Source of the DNA: Mycobacterium sp. M26
GTDB taxonomy: Bacteria; Actinomycetota; Actinomycetes; Mycobacteriales; Mycobacteriaceae
Assembly: GCF_001494595.1 (NCBI RefSeq)
Contig: NZ_LN929908.1
Location: 1,339,716 to 1,403,715, forward strand
Reading direction: 5' to 3'
Length of the DNA: 64,000 nt
Shown: one piece after another, positions 47,251 to 58,780 of the stretch
Numbering within the stretch: position 1 is the first letter of the stretch
Layout: each line of letters begins with the position of its first letter
The notes under the pieces: generated by a model
The model's input: only the letters and a program-made list of their open reading frames with translations
What the model was told of the DNA's origin: nothing
The model's database searches: none
Translations under genes and position numbers: made by a program

Positions 47251-48141
47251 TTCGACCTGATCTTCGGCACCGCGGCGATCGTGCTGGCCGCGGTCTACGT
47301 CGCCGGGGTGATCCGACTGCACCGCCGCGGCGACCCGTGGCCCGCGGGGCGCACGGCGGCCTGGCTGCTGGGCTGCGCGCTGTTGTTGTTCACCACCTCG
47401 TCCGGGCTCGGGCGCTACATGCCGGCGATGTTCAGCGTGCACATGACGGCGCACATGCTGCTGTCGATGCTGATTCCCATCCTGCTGGTCCTCGGAGCCC
47501 CGGTAACGCTGGCCCTGCGGGCGTTACCCGCTGCGGGCAAGGACAATCCGCCCGGACCGCGCGAGTGGCTGCTCGACGGCCTGCACAGCCACTGGTCGCG
47601 GTTCTTCACCCACCCCGTCGTCGCCACGATCATGTTCGTCGCCGGGTTCTATGCGCTGTACTTCGGCGGCATCTTCGACGCCGCGGTCAGCCACCACGGC
47701 GCACACGTGCTGATGAACCTGCACTTTCTGATGAGCGGCTACCTGTTCTACTGGGTGGTGATCGGGGTCGATCCCGCGCCGCGTCAACTGCTGCCGGTGG
47801 CCAAGATCGGGATGGTGTTCGCCACCCTTCCGATGCACGCGTTCTTCGGTGTGGTGCTGATGGGCATGAAGCAGGTGCTCGGTGAAAGCTTCTACCGCTC
47901 ACTGCAATTGAGCTGGCATACCGACCTGGTGGGGGATCAGCATCTCGGTGGATCGATCGCGTGGGCGGCCGGTGAGATCCCGCTTGTGGTGGTGATGATC
48001 GCGCTGCTGGTGCAGTGGAGCCGCAGTGACCGGAGGACCGCGAAACGGACGGACCGCGCCGCCGAGCGCGACCACGATGCGGATCTGGCCGCCTACAACG
48101 CGATGCTGGCCGAGCTCGCGCGGCGCGACGCCGGCGGCTAG
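47161..48141 (+). CDS. Residual ORF for the CtaG-like cytochrome c oxidase assembly domain
   Basis: GTG 47161 lies in the second copy of the duplication and opens the proper frame for the CtaG half: 326 aa with about seven transmembrane helices and conserved His residues (FSVHMTAHML, THPVVATIMF, SHHGAHVLMNLHFLMSG) that may bind copper. The C-terminus is a charged cytoplasmic tail. No good ribosome site is visible before GTG (CCCCCCGCCG), so its separate translation is doubtful. In the undamaged gene it is the C-terminal half of a 664-aa protein. Confidence 0.5.
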   Translation: MNANPSPTEVAIGYDLAGPPTVARILLDWRFDLIFGTAAIVLAAVYVAGVIRLHRRGDPWPAGRTAAWLLGCALLLFTTSSGLGRYMPAMFSVHMTAHMLLSMLIPILLVLGAPVTLALRALPAAGKDNPPGPREWLLDGLHSHWSRFFTHPVVATIMFVAGFYALYFGGIFDAAVSHHGAHVLMNLHFLMSGYLFYWVVIGVDPAPRQLLPVAKIGMVFATLPMHAFFGVVLMGMKQVLGESFYRSLQLSWHTDLVGDQHLGGSIAWAAGEIPLVVVMIALLVQWSRSDRRTAKRTDRAAERDHDADLAAYNAMLAELARRDAGG

Positions 48142-48151
48142 CGCGGCTGGG

Positions 48152-48178
48152 TTGTCCACAGTCCCGGATTGATCCACA
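48152..48178 (+). promoter_or_regulatory. Two DnaA-box-like sequences upstream of the ssb paralogue
   Basis: TTGTCCACA at 48152-48160 matches the mycobacterial DnaA-box consensus, and TGATCCACA at 48170-48178 is one base off in the variable part. They are 18 bases apart in the same orientation, about 110 bases before the single-stranded-DNA-binding protein gene. Confidence 0.45.
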
Positions 48179-48269
48179 ACCGGCTTGGCTCAGCTGATGA
48201 TGGCCGGCCGGCTGTCGGTGGGCTGAGGCCCACTGAGGGTCCAGTGATCAACCAGAAAGGACCCCAGCC

Positions 48270-48731
48270 ATGTTCGAAACCCATCTGACGGTCGTCGGCC
48301 GCATCGTCACCGACCTTCGCCGCAGGATCGTCAACAACCAGGAACTGATCAGCTTCCGGGTGGCCAGCAACTCGCGCCGCCGCAACGGCGAGGGCACCTG
48401 GGAGCCGGGCAATTCGCTGTTCATCACGGTCAACTGCTGGGGCAAGCTGGTCACCGGCGTGGGCGCCGCGTTGTACAAGGGCGCGCCGGTGATCGTCGTC
48501 GGCGACGTGTTCACCAGTGAGTACGAGGACAAGGACGGTCTGCGACGGTCATCGCTGGAGATGCGCGCTACCGCGGTGGGCCCGGATCTGTCCCGGGCGA
48601 TCGTCCGCATCGAACAACCCCAGCCCAAGCCTGCCGAAGCGCCCGTCGAGGAGCCGGCCCCCGATGTCGCCGACGTGATCGACGAGATCGACGAGGCCGA
48701 CGAGGAGCCGGAGATGGCGCTGTCGGTGTGA
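48270..48731 (+). CDS. Single-stranded DNA-binding protein paralogue (SsbB / Rv2478c type)
   Basis: A 153-residue protein with one OB fold: ETHLTVVGRIVTDLR at the start, SFRVASNSRRR, FITVNCWGKL, VIVVGDVFTSEYEDKDG. An acidic C-terminal tail rich in Glu and Asp follows, but it ends MALSV and lacks the DDDIPF tip by which main SSBs contact partner proteins. This fits the second mycobacterial SSB rather than the essential one. AGAAAGGA lies about 9 bases before ATG 48270. Confidence 0.85.
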   Translation: MFETHLTVVGRIVTDLRRRIVNNQELISFRVASNSRRRNGEGTWEPGNSLFITVNCWGKLVTGVGAALYKGAPVIVVGDVFTSEYEDKDGLRRSSLEMRATAVGPDLSRAIVRIEQPQPKPAEAPVEEPAPDVADVIDEIDEADEEPEMALSV

Positions 48732-48739
48732 GGGGGCAG

Positions 48740-48771
48740 GCGGCCGCGCGGGGGAGACCCGGCGCGGCCGC
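48740..48771. terminator. GC-rich hairpin after the ssb paralogue
   Basis: A perfect 10-bp inverted repeat (GCGGCCGCGC at 48740, GCGCGGCCGC at 48762) with a 12-base loop begins 9 bases after the ssb stop codon. There is no T-run. A likely intrinsic terminator or transcript-stabilising hairpin ahead of ettA. Confidence 0.5.
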
Positions 48772-48793
48772 TCAGCCGCGGTCTGCAGCCGCC

Positions 48794-48799
48794 TAGGAT
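48794..48799 (+). promoter_or_regulatory. Putative -10 box of ettA
   Basis: TAGGAT fits the mycobacterial -10 consensus and lies 44 bases before the ettA ATG, giving a leader of roughly 38 bases that contains GACGGAAGG as the ribosome site. Confidence 0.4.
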
Positions 48800-48843
48800 G
48801 GTCCGCGAGATATACGCAAAAGACGGAAGGCGACACCGCGGCA

Positions 48844-50517
<1,674 letters not shown>

Positions 50518-50570
50518 TGTGGTCGGCTGCGGACCAGCGTGGGTTCGCAAGCTGATCAGGAGTTCCAGGT

Positions 50571-53500
50571 ATGACGGTTGACCCCAGAACTACCAGCCTC
50601 GACTTGCCGGTCGAGTGGACCCATCTCAGCCAGGCCGCCCTCGACGAGAAGGCGTCGGCGATGGGCGCGGCCTACCTGGCCACCTATCGTGGTCCGCACG
50701 GCGGCGCACCGCAGAGCGATGCCGACGCCGCCGACACCGGCCCGCTGACCCAGGTCAGCATCGACGACGTGGTGCCCCCGGCACTGATCGCGGCCCAGGA
50801 GCGGCTGGCGCATGGCCGGGCACCAGCGGAGACGCTGGTCGCGGTCTACGGCAGCGACGACCCGGGTGGCTTCGGTCCGGCGCTGCAGATCGTCACCGAG
50901 CAGGCCACGATGCTGCTCGATTCGGTGACGGTGCTGCTGCACCGCCTCGGGGTGGCCTACGTGGCGTTGATGAACCCGGTGTTCCAGGTTCGGCGCAGCG
51001 CCAGCGGTGAACTGCTCGACGTGCGGCCCCAGCCCGCCGACCCCGACCTGGCCAACGGGTTCCCCGAGTCGTGGATCCATGTCCAGCTGGCCCGCTCGGT
51101 CAACCGCAAGGCCCTGGCCGAGGCGCAGCGGCTGCTGCCGATGGTCGTCGCCGACGCCCGGCAGGTGGCCCTGGACTCGGTGTCGCTGAGCGAGGTGCTG
51201 CAGAACCTGGCCCGCGAGATGGACGCCGACACAGGTGTCCGATTCCCCAGTCCCGATCGCCGCGACGTGGCCGACCTGCTGCGCTGGCTGGCCGACGGCC
51301 ACTTCGTGCTGCTCGGCTCGCAGCTGTGCTCGGTGTCCGACGGTAAGGCCACCGTCGACGAGACCAGTCGCCTGGGCGTGGCACGGCTGCGCACCGAGGT
51401 ACTGCCTGAGCTCACCGAGCCGGGGGACCTCGTGGTGCTGGCACAGGCCACCATGCCCAGCTTCCTGCGGTACGGGGCCTACCCGTACATCGTGGTGGTC
51501 CGCGACAAGCGTGAGACCGGCGATGTGGAGCACCGCTTCGTCGGCCTGTTCACCGTGGCGGCCACCAGTGCCAACGTGCTCGACATCCCGCTGATCTCGC
51601 GGCGGGCGCGCGAGGTGCTGGAGCTGACTGCCAACGACCCCAGCCATCCCGGTCAGTTGATGCTCGACATCATCCAGACCATCCCGCGCTCCGAACTGTT
51701 CTCGCTGACCGCCGAGCAGATGCGGGCGGTGGCCAGCGCCGTGGTGGAACTCGGATCGCGCCGCCGCGCCCTGCTGTTCCTGCGGGCCGACCAGCTCGGC
51801 CACTTCGTGTCCGGACTGGTCTATCTTCCGCGCGATCGCTACACCACCGTGGTGCGGCTGGCCATGCAGGACATCCTGGTGCGCGAGTTCGGTGGCGAGT
51901 CCATCGACTACACCGCGCGGGTCAGCGAATCACCCTGGGCTGTAGTGCATTTCACCGTCCGGCTGCCCGACGAGCCGAGTCGGCAGGCGATCGACACCTC
52001 CGAGGCCAACCGCACCCGGGTGCAGGGGCTGCTTACCGAAGCATTGCGGACCTGGGGTGACCGGCTGATCGGTGCGGCGCGCAACGGCTCGATCGATCAG
52101 GCGATGGCCGAGCACTACGCTGATGCCCTGCCCGAGGAGTTCAAACAGGCCGTCACCCCGATCGAGGCGATCACCGACATCGGTTTCATCGAAGGGCTGC
52201 AGGAAGATTCGGTCAAGCTGCAGTTCGAGCCGGGCGACGACGGTCGTGACGCTTTCCTGACCTGGTACCTGGGCGGATCGACGGCAACGCTGAGCCATCT
52301 GCTGCCGATGCTGCAGTGCATGGGTGTCGAGGTGCTCGAGGAGCGGCCGTTCACTGTGGTGCGCCCCGACGGGCTGAAGGTCTGGATCTACCAGTTCAAA
52401 ATCCGCCCGGACGCCTCCATCCCGGACGCGGTGACCACCGAGGAATTCGACGCCACCGCGCAGCGGTTCGCCGACGCGGTCACCGCCATCTGGCAGGGCC
52501 GCGCCGAGATCGACCGGTTCAACGAGCTGGTGCTGCGCGCCGGACTGACCTGGCAGCAGGTCGCCGTTCTGCGGGCGTACGCAAAGTACCTGCGGCAGTC
52601 GGCATTCCCCTACAGCCAGGCCCACATCGAGAGCGTCCTCAACGACAACGCCGGCACTGCGGCCTCCCTGGTCGCGCTGTTCGAGGCGATGTTCGACCCG
52701 GACTCGGCGGCCAAGGGCCTGGACGCTCATGCCGCTGCGGCAGCGGTTACCGCTGACATCGACGCGCTCGTGAGTCTGGACACCGACCGGGTGCTGCGAG
52801 CGTTCGCCTCGATGATCCAGGCCACTCTGCGGACCAACTACTTCGTCGCGGACCCGACGTCCGTCCGCGCGCAGAATGTGCTGTCGCTCAAGCTCAATCC
52901 GCAGCTGATCGACGAATTGCCGCTGCCCAGGCCCAAGTTCGAGATCTTCGTGTACTCGCCCCGGGTCGAGGGTGTGCATCTGCGGTTCGGGCACGTCGCG
53001 CGCGGCGGCCTGCGCTGGTCGGATCGTCGTGAGGACTTCCGTACCGAAATCCTCGGCCTGGTCAAGGCGCAGGCTGTCAAGAACGCCGTCATCGTGCCCG
53101 TCGGCGCCAAGGGCGGCTTCGTCGTCAAGCAACCGACCCCGCCGACCGGTGACGCCGCCGTCGACCGCGACAACTTCCGCAACGACGGCGTCGCCTGCTA
53201 CCGGCTGTTCATCGCCGGACTGCTCGACATCACCGACAACGTCGACCGGACCACCGGCCAGGTCGTGCCGCCCGCAGGGGTGGTGCGCCGCGACGGTGAC
53301 GACGCCTACCTGGTGGTCGCCGCCGACAAGGGGACGGCCACCTTCTCCGATATCGCCAACGACGTGGCGCAGTCCTACGGCTTCTGGCTGGGAGATGCGT
53401 TCGCCTCGGGCGGCTCGGTGGGTTACGACCACAAGGCCATGGGCATCACCGCCAAGGGCGCGTGGGAGGCCGTCAAGCGGCACTTCCGCGAAATGGGGGT

Positions 53501-55439
53501 GGACACCCAGAGCGAGGACTTCACCGTCGTCGGCGTCGGCGACATGAGCGGCGACGTCTTCGGCAACGGCATGCTGCTGTCGCATCACATCCGGCTGATC
53601 GCGGCCTTCGACCACCGGCACATCTTCGTCGACCCCAACCCGGATGCGGCCCGGTCGTGGGAGGAACGCCGCCGGCTCTTCGAGCTGCCGCGGTCCAGCT
53701 GGGAGGACTACGACGCCAGCCTGATCAGCGAGGGCGGCGGGGTGTTCAGCCGCCAGCAGAAGTCGATCCCGATCAGCCCGCAGATGCGCGAGGCGCTGGG
53801 CATCGAAGACGGGGTCACCGAGGTGACGCCGCCGACCCTGATGAAGGCGATCCTGCAGGCCCCCGTCGACCTGTTGTTCAACGGCGGTATCGGCACCTAC
53901 ATCAAGGCCGAGTCGGAATCCGACGCCGACGTCGGCGACCGCGCCAATGACACCATCCGCGTCAACGGAAATCAGGTGCGCGCCAAGGTCGTCGGCGAAG
54001 GCGGCAACCTCGGCGTCACATCGCTGGGCCGGGTCGAGTTCGACCTGTGCGGTGGGCGGATCAACACCGACGCGATGGACAACTCCGCCGGCGTGGACTG
54101 CTCCGACCACGAGGTCAACATCAAGATCCTGGTCGACTCGCTGGTCACCACGGGCAAGGTCAGCGCTGCCGAACGTACCGAGTTGCTCACCTCGATGACC
54201 GACGAGGTGGGCCGGCTGGTGCTGACCGACAACATCGACCAGAACGATCTGATGGGCACCAGCCGTGCCAACGCGGCTGCACTGCTCAACGTGCACGCCC
54301 GCCAGATCCGCGAGCTCGAGGATCAGCGTGGGCTCAACCGTGAGCTCGAGGCGCTGCCGTCGAGCAAGGAGATCCGCCGGCGTCAGGAGGTAGGCCTGGG
54401 CCTGACCTCGCCGGAGCTCGCGACCCTGATGGCTCACGTCAAGCTGGCGTTGAAGGACGAGGTTCTGGCCAGTGACCTGCCCGACCAGGAGGTGTTCGCC
54501 TCCCGGCTGCCGCAGTACTTCCCGAGCCAGCTGCGCGACAACTTCGCCCCGGACATTCGCAACCACCAGCTGCGTCGCGAGATCGTCACCACGATGCTGG
54601 TCAACAACGTCGTCGACACCGGCGGGATCACGTTCGCCTACCGGGTCACCGAGGACGTCGGCGTCGGCTACGTGGATGCGGTGCGCACCTTCGGCGCCAC
54701 CGACGCGATCTTCGGGATCGGCGAGACCTGGCGGCGGATCCGCGACGGCGGTCTGCCGGTCAACGTCTCGGACCGGATGACGCTGGATCTGCGGCGGCTG
54801 CTGGACCGGGCCGCGCGCTGGCTGCTGAACTACCGCCCGCAGCCGCTGGCCGTCGGCGCCGAGATCAACCGGTTCGCCGCCACGGTGGCCGCACTGACCC
54901 CGCGGATGCCGGAGTGGCTGCGCGGCGACGACCGGGCCATCGTGAACAAGGAGGCTGCGGAGTTCGCCGCACACGGCGCTGACGCGGATCTGGCGTACAC
55001 GGTGGCTGCCGGGCTCTACCAGTACAGCCTGCTCGACGTGATCGACATCGCCGACATCCTCGAGCGTGACCCGGCCGAGGTGGCTGACACCTACTTCGCG
55101 CTGATGGATCACCTGGGTACTGACGGACTGCTCACGGCGGTGTCCGGCCTGCCCCGTGATGATCGCTGGCATGCGTTGGCGCGCTTGGCGATTCGCGACG
55201 ATATCTACGGCTCCCTGCGGGCATTGTGCTTCGACGTGCTCGCCGTGGGAGAGCCCGACGAGACCGGCGAACAGAAGATCGCCGAGTGGGAGCACACCAA
55301 CGGGTCGCGGGTGGAACGTGCGCGCCGTACCCTGGCCGAGATCTACGAGGATGACGAACGCGATCTGGCCACGCTGTCGGTGGCGGCACGCCAGATCCGC
55401 AGCATGACCAGGACGAGTGGAACAGGAACAAGTGGTTAA
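50571..55439 (+). CDS. gdh: NAD-specific glutamate dehydrogenase, large 180-kDa class
   Basis: Oxidatively deaminates glutamate to 2-oxoglutarate with NAD. At 1622 residues it belongs to the large bacterial class. A long N-terminal regulatory region (about 1-770, with ACT-like parts) precedes the catalytic core, where [20 protein letters not shown] (around 808-828) and [11 protein letters not shown] (around 842-852, substrate lysine) are found. The dinucleotide-binding region and a helical C-terminal domain follow. AGGAG lies before ATG 50571. The mycobacterial enzyme is controlled by the GarA protein. The gene overlaps the thioesterase start. Confidence 0.95.
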   Translation: MTVDPRTTSLDLPVEWTHLSQAALDEKASAMGAAYLATYRGPHGGAPQSDADAADTGPLTQVSIDDVVPPALIAAQERLAHGRAPAETLVAVYGSDDPGGFGPALQIVTEQATMLLDSVTVLLHRLGVAYVALMNPVFQVRRSASGELLDVRPQPADPDLANGFPESWIHVQLARSVNRKALAEAQRLLPMVVADARQVALDSVSLSEVLQNLAREMDADTGVRFPSPDRRDVADLLRWLADGHFVLLGSQLCSVSDGKATVDETSRLGVARLRTEVLPELTEPGDLVVLAQATMPSFLRYGAYPYIVVVRDKRETGDVEHRFVGLFTVAATSANVLDIPLISRRAREVLELTANDPSHPGQLMLDIIQTIPRSELFSLTAEQMRAVASAVVELGSRRRALLFLRADQLGHFVSGLVYLPRDRYTTVVRLAMQDILVREFGGESIDYTARVSESPWAVVHFTVRLPDEPSRQAIDTSEANRTRVQGLLTEALRTWGDRLIGAARNGSIDQAMAEHYADALPEEFKQAVTPIEAITDIGFIEGLQEDSVKLQFEPGDDGRDAFLTWYLGGSTATLSHLLPMLQCMGVEVLEERPFTVVRPDGLKVWIYQFKIRPDASIPDAVTTEEFDATAQRFADAVTAIWQGRAEIDRFNELVLRAGLTWQQVAVLRAYAKYLRQSAFPYSQAHIESVLNDNAGTAASLVALFEAMFDPDSAAKGLDAHAAAAAVTADIDALVSLDTDRVLRAFASMIQATLRTNYFVADPTSVRAQNVLSLKLNPQLIDELPLPRPKFEIFVYSPRVEGVHLRFGHVARGGLRWSDRREDFRTEILGLVKAQAVKNAVIVPVGAKGGFVVKQPTPPTGDAAVDRDNFRNDGVACYRLFIAGLLDITDNVDRTTGQVVPPAGVVRRDGDDAYLVVAADKGTATFSDIANDVAQSYGFWLGDAFASGGSVGYDHKAMGITAKGAWEAVKRHFREMGVDTQSEDFTVVGVGDMSGDVFGNGMLLSHHIRLIAAFDHRHIFVDPNPDAARSWEERRRLFELPRSSWEDYDASLISEGGGVFSRQQKSIPISPQMREALGIEDGVTEVTPPTLMKAILQAPVDLLFNGGIGTYIKAESESDADVGDRANDTIRVNGNQVRAKVVGEGGNLGVTSLGRVEFDLCGGRINTDAMDNSAGVDCSDHEVNIKILVDSLVTTGKVSAAERTELLTSMTDEVGRLVLTDNIDQNDLMGTSRANAAALLNVHARQIRELEDQRGLNRELEALPSSKEIRRRQEVGLGLTSPELATLMAHVKLALKDEVLASDLPDQEVFASRLPQYFPSQLRDNFAPDIRNHQLRREIVTTMLVNNVVDTGGITFAYRVTEDVGVGYVDAVRTFGATDAIFGIGETWRRIRDGGLPVNVSDRMTLDLRRLLDRAARWLLNYRPQPLAVGAEINRFAATVAALTPRMPEWLRGDDRAIVNKEAAEFAAHGADADLAYTVAAGLYQYSLLDVIDIADILERDPAEVADTYFALMDHLGTDGLLTAVSGLPRDDRWHALARLAIRDDIYGSLRALCFDVLAVGEPDETGEQKIAEWEHTNGSRVERARRTLAEIYEDDERDLATLSVAARQIRSMTRTSGTGTSG

Positions 55440-55845
55440 CGGCTTCACCACGGGCGTGCACGTCCGCTGGTCCGACATCGATATGTACCAGCACATCAAC
55501 CACGCCACGATGGTGACGATCCTGGAAGAGGCGCGGGTGGACTTCCTGCGCGAGCCGTTCGCCGACGACATCGCCACCATCGGTCTGCTCATCCACGAGG
55601 TCCAGGTGCTCTACAAAGGGCAACTGCGACTTGTCGATTCGCCACTGCAGGTGACGATGTGGACCAAGCGGTTGCGGGCGGTGGATTTCACCTTGGGCTA
55701 TGAGGTGCGTTCGGTGGGAGCCGAACCGAATTCGCGGCCGTCGGTGATCGCCGAGACCCAACTCGCGGCGGTACACATCGAGGAGCAGCGACTGGTCCGG
55801 CTCTCGCCGACGCACCGAGAGTATCTGCAGCGTTACCTGCGATGA
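55432..55845 (+). CDS. Hot-dog acyl-CoA thioesterase (Rv2475c type)
   Basis: A 137-residue 4-hydroxybenzoyl-CoA thioesterase-like protein. The signature [20 protein letters not shown] contains the catalytic Asp and conserved His-Asn. Two GTG starts are possible, 55417 and 55432, each with AGGA close by; 55432 gives a length closest to the M. tuberculosis protein and overlaps the gdh stop. It would hydrolyse a small acyl-CoA. It overlaps the next gene by 4 bases. Confidence 0.8.
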   Translation: MVNGFTTGVHVRWSDIDMYQHINHATMVTILEEARVDFLREPFADDIATIGLLIHEVQVLYKGQLRLVDSPLQVTMWTKRLRAVDFTLGYEVRSVGAEPNSRPSVIAETQLAAVHIEEQRLVRLSPTHREYLQRYLR

Positions 55846-56477
55846 GCCTCACCATTGCCGACCCGGTCCAGCGCAATGACCTGGCCGCCTTCGTCGAACG
55901 GGCCCTGCGCCTGGATGAGACGGCGGTGGTGCGGCTGCGCCAGCGCGCCGACGGCCTGATTGCGGCGTGGGTGGTGACCGGACTCGATGTCCTGGCGGTG
56001 CGGGTGGTGGCCGGCCAGCTGAGTCCGGCCGACATGTCCTGCGGTGCCGATCAACTGGCGCGCGGTCTGCGGGAGGCTGATGCCGCGGGGGGCGTCGACA
56101 CCGGTTTTCCGATGGACTCCGCCTGGCGCGGTGTGCTGCCGCCGGACACCGGCTTCGCGCATCTGGACGACGTACCGGCCGCGGTGCTGGTGGATCTCGC
56201 CCGGCAGGGGGCTGAACTCGCCAAGGACCAGGGCAGCAAGTACGGGCCGCCCGCCTCGCTGCTGGACCAGGACGTGTTGCAGGTCAGCGCCGGCGACGTG
56301 ACCGCCGGCGTGCCGATGCGCTGTGTGTTCGCCTTGACGGCAATGGGTTTCGTGCCCGAGTCGCCGCCGGCCGAGGAGATCGTGCGGGTCCGGGTGCTGC
56401 CGGCCTGGTTGCGCATCGACGCCAGGTTCGGGTCGGTGTTCCGCCGCCGCGGCGACCCGGCGCTGGTGCTGCGTTAA
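55842..56477 (+). CDS. Conserved hypothetical protein (Rv2474c type), 211 aa
   Basis: A soluble protein without membrane segments or a motif I can name. Features are an N-terminal helix-rich region (RNDLAAFVERALRLDETAVVR), a DSAWRGVLPPDTGFAHLDDV stretch and a C-terminal MGFVPESPPAEEIVRVRV followed by a basic tail. Translational coupling to the thioesterase (ATGA) and synteny suggest a shared, still unknown role. Confidence 0.72.
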   Translation: MSLTIADPVQRNDLAAFVERALRLDETAVVRLRQRADGLIAAWVVTGLDVLAVRVVAGQLSPADMSCGADQLARGLREADAAGGVDTGFPMDSAWRGVLPPDTGFAHLDDVPAAVLVDLARQGAELAKDQGSKYGPPASLLDQDVLQVSAGDVTAGVPMRCVFALTAMGFVPESPPAEEIVRVRVLPAWLRIDARFGSVFRRRGDPALVLR

Positions 56478-56500
56478 ACATCCGCCAACGGGTTCGCGGG

Positions 56501-56548
56501 AGTAACCTCACGGCGGGAAAACCGGCGCTTCGGCACCGTGAGGTTACT
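56501..56548. promoter_or_regulatory. Perfect 13-bp inverted repeat upstream of the DUF1345 gene
   Basis: AGTAACCTCACGG (56501-56513) and its exact reverse complement (56536-56548) flank a 22-base spacer. The repeat begins 24 bases after the preceding stop and ends 25 bases before ATG 56574. It could be an operator, or a hairpin acting as terminator of the gdh-to-56477 run. Confidence 0.5.
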
Positions 56549-56573
56549 GTCGGCGCACGCAAAGGGGGGACCG

Positions 56574-57230
56574 ATGGAAAACAAGACACCCAACGGGTTG
56601 CCGTTGAGTCAAAGCCCCGCGGCACGGCTCGTTCTCGGGGCTGTCGCGGGCACCGTGGTCTCGGCATTGCTGTGGCCCCGCCAAGGACCGCTGTCGTTGC
56701 TTGGCGGGTGGGCTGTGCTCGCCTTTGTCTTCACCGGCTGGACCTGGAGCTTGTTGTGGTGTTTCAGCCCTCACGCAACTAAACGGCATGCGGGGCAAGA
56801 GCAGTTGGGGCATCGGCCCGCCATCGTGATGATCCTTGTTGGCGCGTTGGCGAGTCTCTCGGGGGTATGGGTTCTCTTCACGCGTGGTCATGATGATGGT
56901 GACTACGCACCTCGCTTACTGGCTGTCGGAAGCGTCCTGCTGTCTTGGCTTACCATCCACACGCTCTTTGCGCTGATCTACGCGAAGAGTTTCTACGCGG
57001 ACGGGCACGGCAGCGGAATCGACTTCAATCGCCCGCATGGGAACCATGAGCATCCGAGTTATCCGGACTTCTTCTACGTGGCCTTTGCAATCGGCGTAAG
57101 TTTCGCGATCTCTGACACGAACCTCACATCGAGGCGGATGCGGAAGATAGCGCTTGGCCACAGCCTGCTGTCCTTTGTGTTCGGCGCGATGATCATCGCA
57201 TCCGTCGTGAATCTTCTTTCGTCGCACTAA
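56574..57230 (+). CDS. DUF1345 membrane protein
   Basis: A 218-residue protein with five or six transmembrane helices. The DUF1345 signature is clear near the C-terminus: YPDFFYVAFAIGVSFAISDTNLTSRRMRKIALGHSLLSF (read in pieces, residues about 165-203). GGGGGGA lies 4 bases before ATG 56574. Codon choice is less GC-extreme at third positions than in its neighbours, which may point to later acquisition. It takes the place where M. tuberculosis has Rv2473. Overlaps the end of convergent aglA by 4 bases. Confidence 0.78.
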   Translation: MENKTPNGLPLSQSPAARLVLGAVAGTVVSALLWPRQGPLSLLGGWAVLAFVFTGWTWSLLWCFSPHATKRHAGQEQLGHRPAIVMILVGALASLSGVWVLFTRGHDDGDYAPRLLAVGSVLLSWLTIHTLFALIYAKSFYADGHGSGIDFNRPHGNHEHPSYPDFFYVAFAIGVSFAISDTNLTSRRMRKIALGHSLLSFVFGAMIIASVVNLLSSH

Positions 57231-58774
57231 TCCGGCACGATCCACGCCGCCGCGTCGGCAGGTAACGCACCGTCGTTCACCGCGGAGCTGGCGGCGAGCA
57301 CCGTCCCGGCAGGCAACCGCACCGGCGTCGTCCCGGTGTTCAGCACGCACAGCACCCCGCCGGACAGGAACGCCAGCACATCGGAGCGTAGTGCCAACCA
57401 TTCCACGTCATTCTCGGTGACGTGAAAAGCGCTGCGCCGCAATCCCAGAATGGTCCGGAAGAACGCCAGCGTAGACTCCGGATCGGCGGCTTGGCGTTCC
57501 ACGGTCAACTCCCGCCAGTCGGCGGGGATCGGCAGCCAGGTATCCGGGTTGGCCGAAAAACCGAACGGGGGAGCGGTTCCCGCCCACGGCAGCGGAACCC
57601 GGCAGCCGTCGCGGCCTCGCTCGGTGTGCCCCGAACGCTCCCACACCGGATCCTGCAGCACCTCGTCGGGCAGGTCGACATTCGGCAGCCCGAGTTCCTC
57701 ACCGTTGTAGAGGAACACCGCGCCGGGCAACGCCAGCATCACCATGGCCATCGCCTTAGCCCGCGCCAGACCGGCAGTACCGCCGCCGTATCGGCTCACC
57801 TCGCGGTCGACGTCGTGGTTGGACAGCGTCCAGGTCGGGCTGGCTTCGGCTAATGATGCTGCCGCCAAGGCATTTTCGATCGCCTCATGGATGCTGACCG
57901 CGTCGAAGTCGGCCCGCACGAGCCGGAAGTTGAAGCCCATGTGCAGCTCGTCGGGCCGCAGATACTTGGCGAAGTCCTCGTTGTCGAACACCCAGATCTC
58001 GCCGATCGACACCGCATGCGGATAGTCGTCGAGCACCGAGCGGATGCCGCGGTGGATGTCGTGGACGCCCTCGTGGTTGAACCGCGGATCGTCGTCCTGC
58101 GAGGTGAGCATCTCGACGTCGGGGTTGCTCATGTCGGGAAGCCCCGGAGGCTTGGACATCCCATGCGCGACGTCGATGCGGAAGCCGTCCACACCGCGGT
58201 CGAGCCAGAACCGCAGCGTCTTCTCCAGGTCCTCGAACACCTCCGGGTTGTCCCAGTTGAGGTCGGGCTGTTCGGCGTCGAACAGATGCAGGTACCACTG
58301 TCCGTCGGCAACCCGGGTCCAAGCAGGCCCACCGAACACCGACACCCAGTTGTTGGGCGGCTCGTCACCGATCCCGTCCCGGAAGATGTAGCGCTCGCGC
58401 TCCGGACTTCCCGGCGGCGCCGCAAGGGCAGCCTGGAACCAACTGTGTTGGGAGCTGGTGTGATTGGGCACCAGATCCATCGTGACCCGGATACCCCGGT
58501 CGTGGGCCTGGGTGATCAGCTGCTCCAGTGCACCGAGCCCGCCGAACAGCGGGTCCACATCGCGGGGGTCTGCGACGTCGTAGCCGTGATCGGCCATCGG
58601 CGAGACCATCACCGGGTTCAGCCAGATCGCGTCGACTCCAAGGGAGCTGAGGTGATCCAGATGGGCCACCACACCGCCGAGGTCACCCACGCCGTCGCCG
58701 TCACTGTCGGCGAACGAGCGGGGATAGATCTGATAGAAGATCGCGTTCGTCCACCAATGCGGTTCAGCGGTCAC
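57227..58774 (-). CDS. aglA: GH13 alpha-glucosidase / oligo-1,6-glucosidase family
   Basis: A 515-residue alpha-amylase-superfamily hydrolase. Family motifs in order: NAIFYQIYPRSF, DLVPNHTS, FRIDVAHG with the nucleophile Asp, IGEIWVFD with the acid/base Glu, and LSNHDVDRE with the third Asp. EYL-type QPDLNWDNPEV follows the exo-acting oligo-1,6/alpha-1,4-glucosidase subgroup. It would release glucose from short alpha-glucans or trehalose-derived sugars in the cytosol. GTG 58774 has GAGAGA upstream and starts 6 bases after the TetR stop, so the two are probably one transcript. Confidence 0.88.
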   Translation of the reverse strand: MTAEPHWWTNAIFYQIYPRSFADSDGDGVGDLGGVVAHLDHLSSLGVDAIWLNPVMVSPMADHGYDVADPRDVDPLFGGLGALEQLITQAHDRGIRVTMDLVPNHTSSQHSWFQAALAAPPGSPERERYIFRDGIGDEPPNNWVSVFGGPAWTRVADGQWYLHLFDAEQPDLNWDNPEVFEDLEKTLRFWLDRGVDGFRIDVAHGMSKPPGLPDMSNPDVEMLTSQDDDPRFNHEGVHDIHRGIRSVLDDYPHAVSIGEIWVFDNEDFAKYLRPDELHMGFNFRLVRADFDAVSIHEAIENALAAASLAEASPTWTLSNHDVDREVSRYGGGTAGLARAKAMAMVMLALPGAVFLYNGEELGLPNVDLPDEVLQDPVWERSGHTERGRDGCRVPLPWAGTAPPFGFSANPDTWLPIPADWRELTVERQAADPESTLAFFRTILGLRRSAFHVTENDVEWLALRSDVLAFLSGGVLCVLNTGTTPVRLPAGTVLAASSAVNDGALPADAAAWIVPD

Positions 58775-58780
58775 GCTCTC

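Larger units (their letters stand above)
46041..48141 (+). pseudogene. CopD-CtaG fusion membrane protein, frame broken by a 106-bp tandem duplication
   Basis: The gene starts at GTG 46041, overlapping plsB2. It encodes an N-terminal CopD-type domain of about eight transmembrane helices (copper resistance) up to ILLDWR at 47144. A 106-base duplication then shifts the frame, and translation runs on in a meaningless frame to 47885. The correct frame resumes at 47251 with a CtaG-like cytochrome c oxidase assembly domain (YMPAMFSVHMTAHMLLSM, HFLMSGYLFYWVVIG, and HTDLVGDQHLGGSIAWA). Joining 46041-47144 to 47251-48141 gives 664 aa, close to Rv0102, which has the same fusion. Probably lost or split if the duplication is real; alternatively an assembly artefact. 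Confidence 0.78.

Noticed and set aside
51930..55592. A 1220-codon open frame on the minus strand
   Set aside because: It is antisense to glutamate dehydrogenase, is rich in low-complexity Arg/Gly/Val/Asp and His runs with no recognisable domain, and arises from the codon bias of high-GC DNA.
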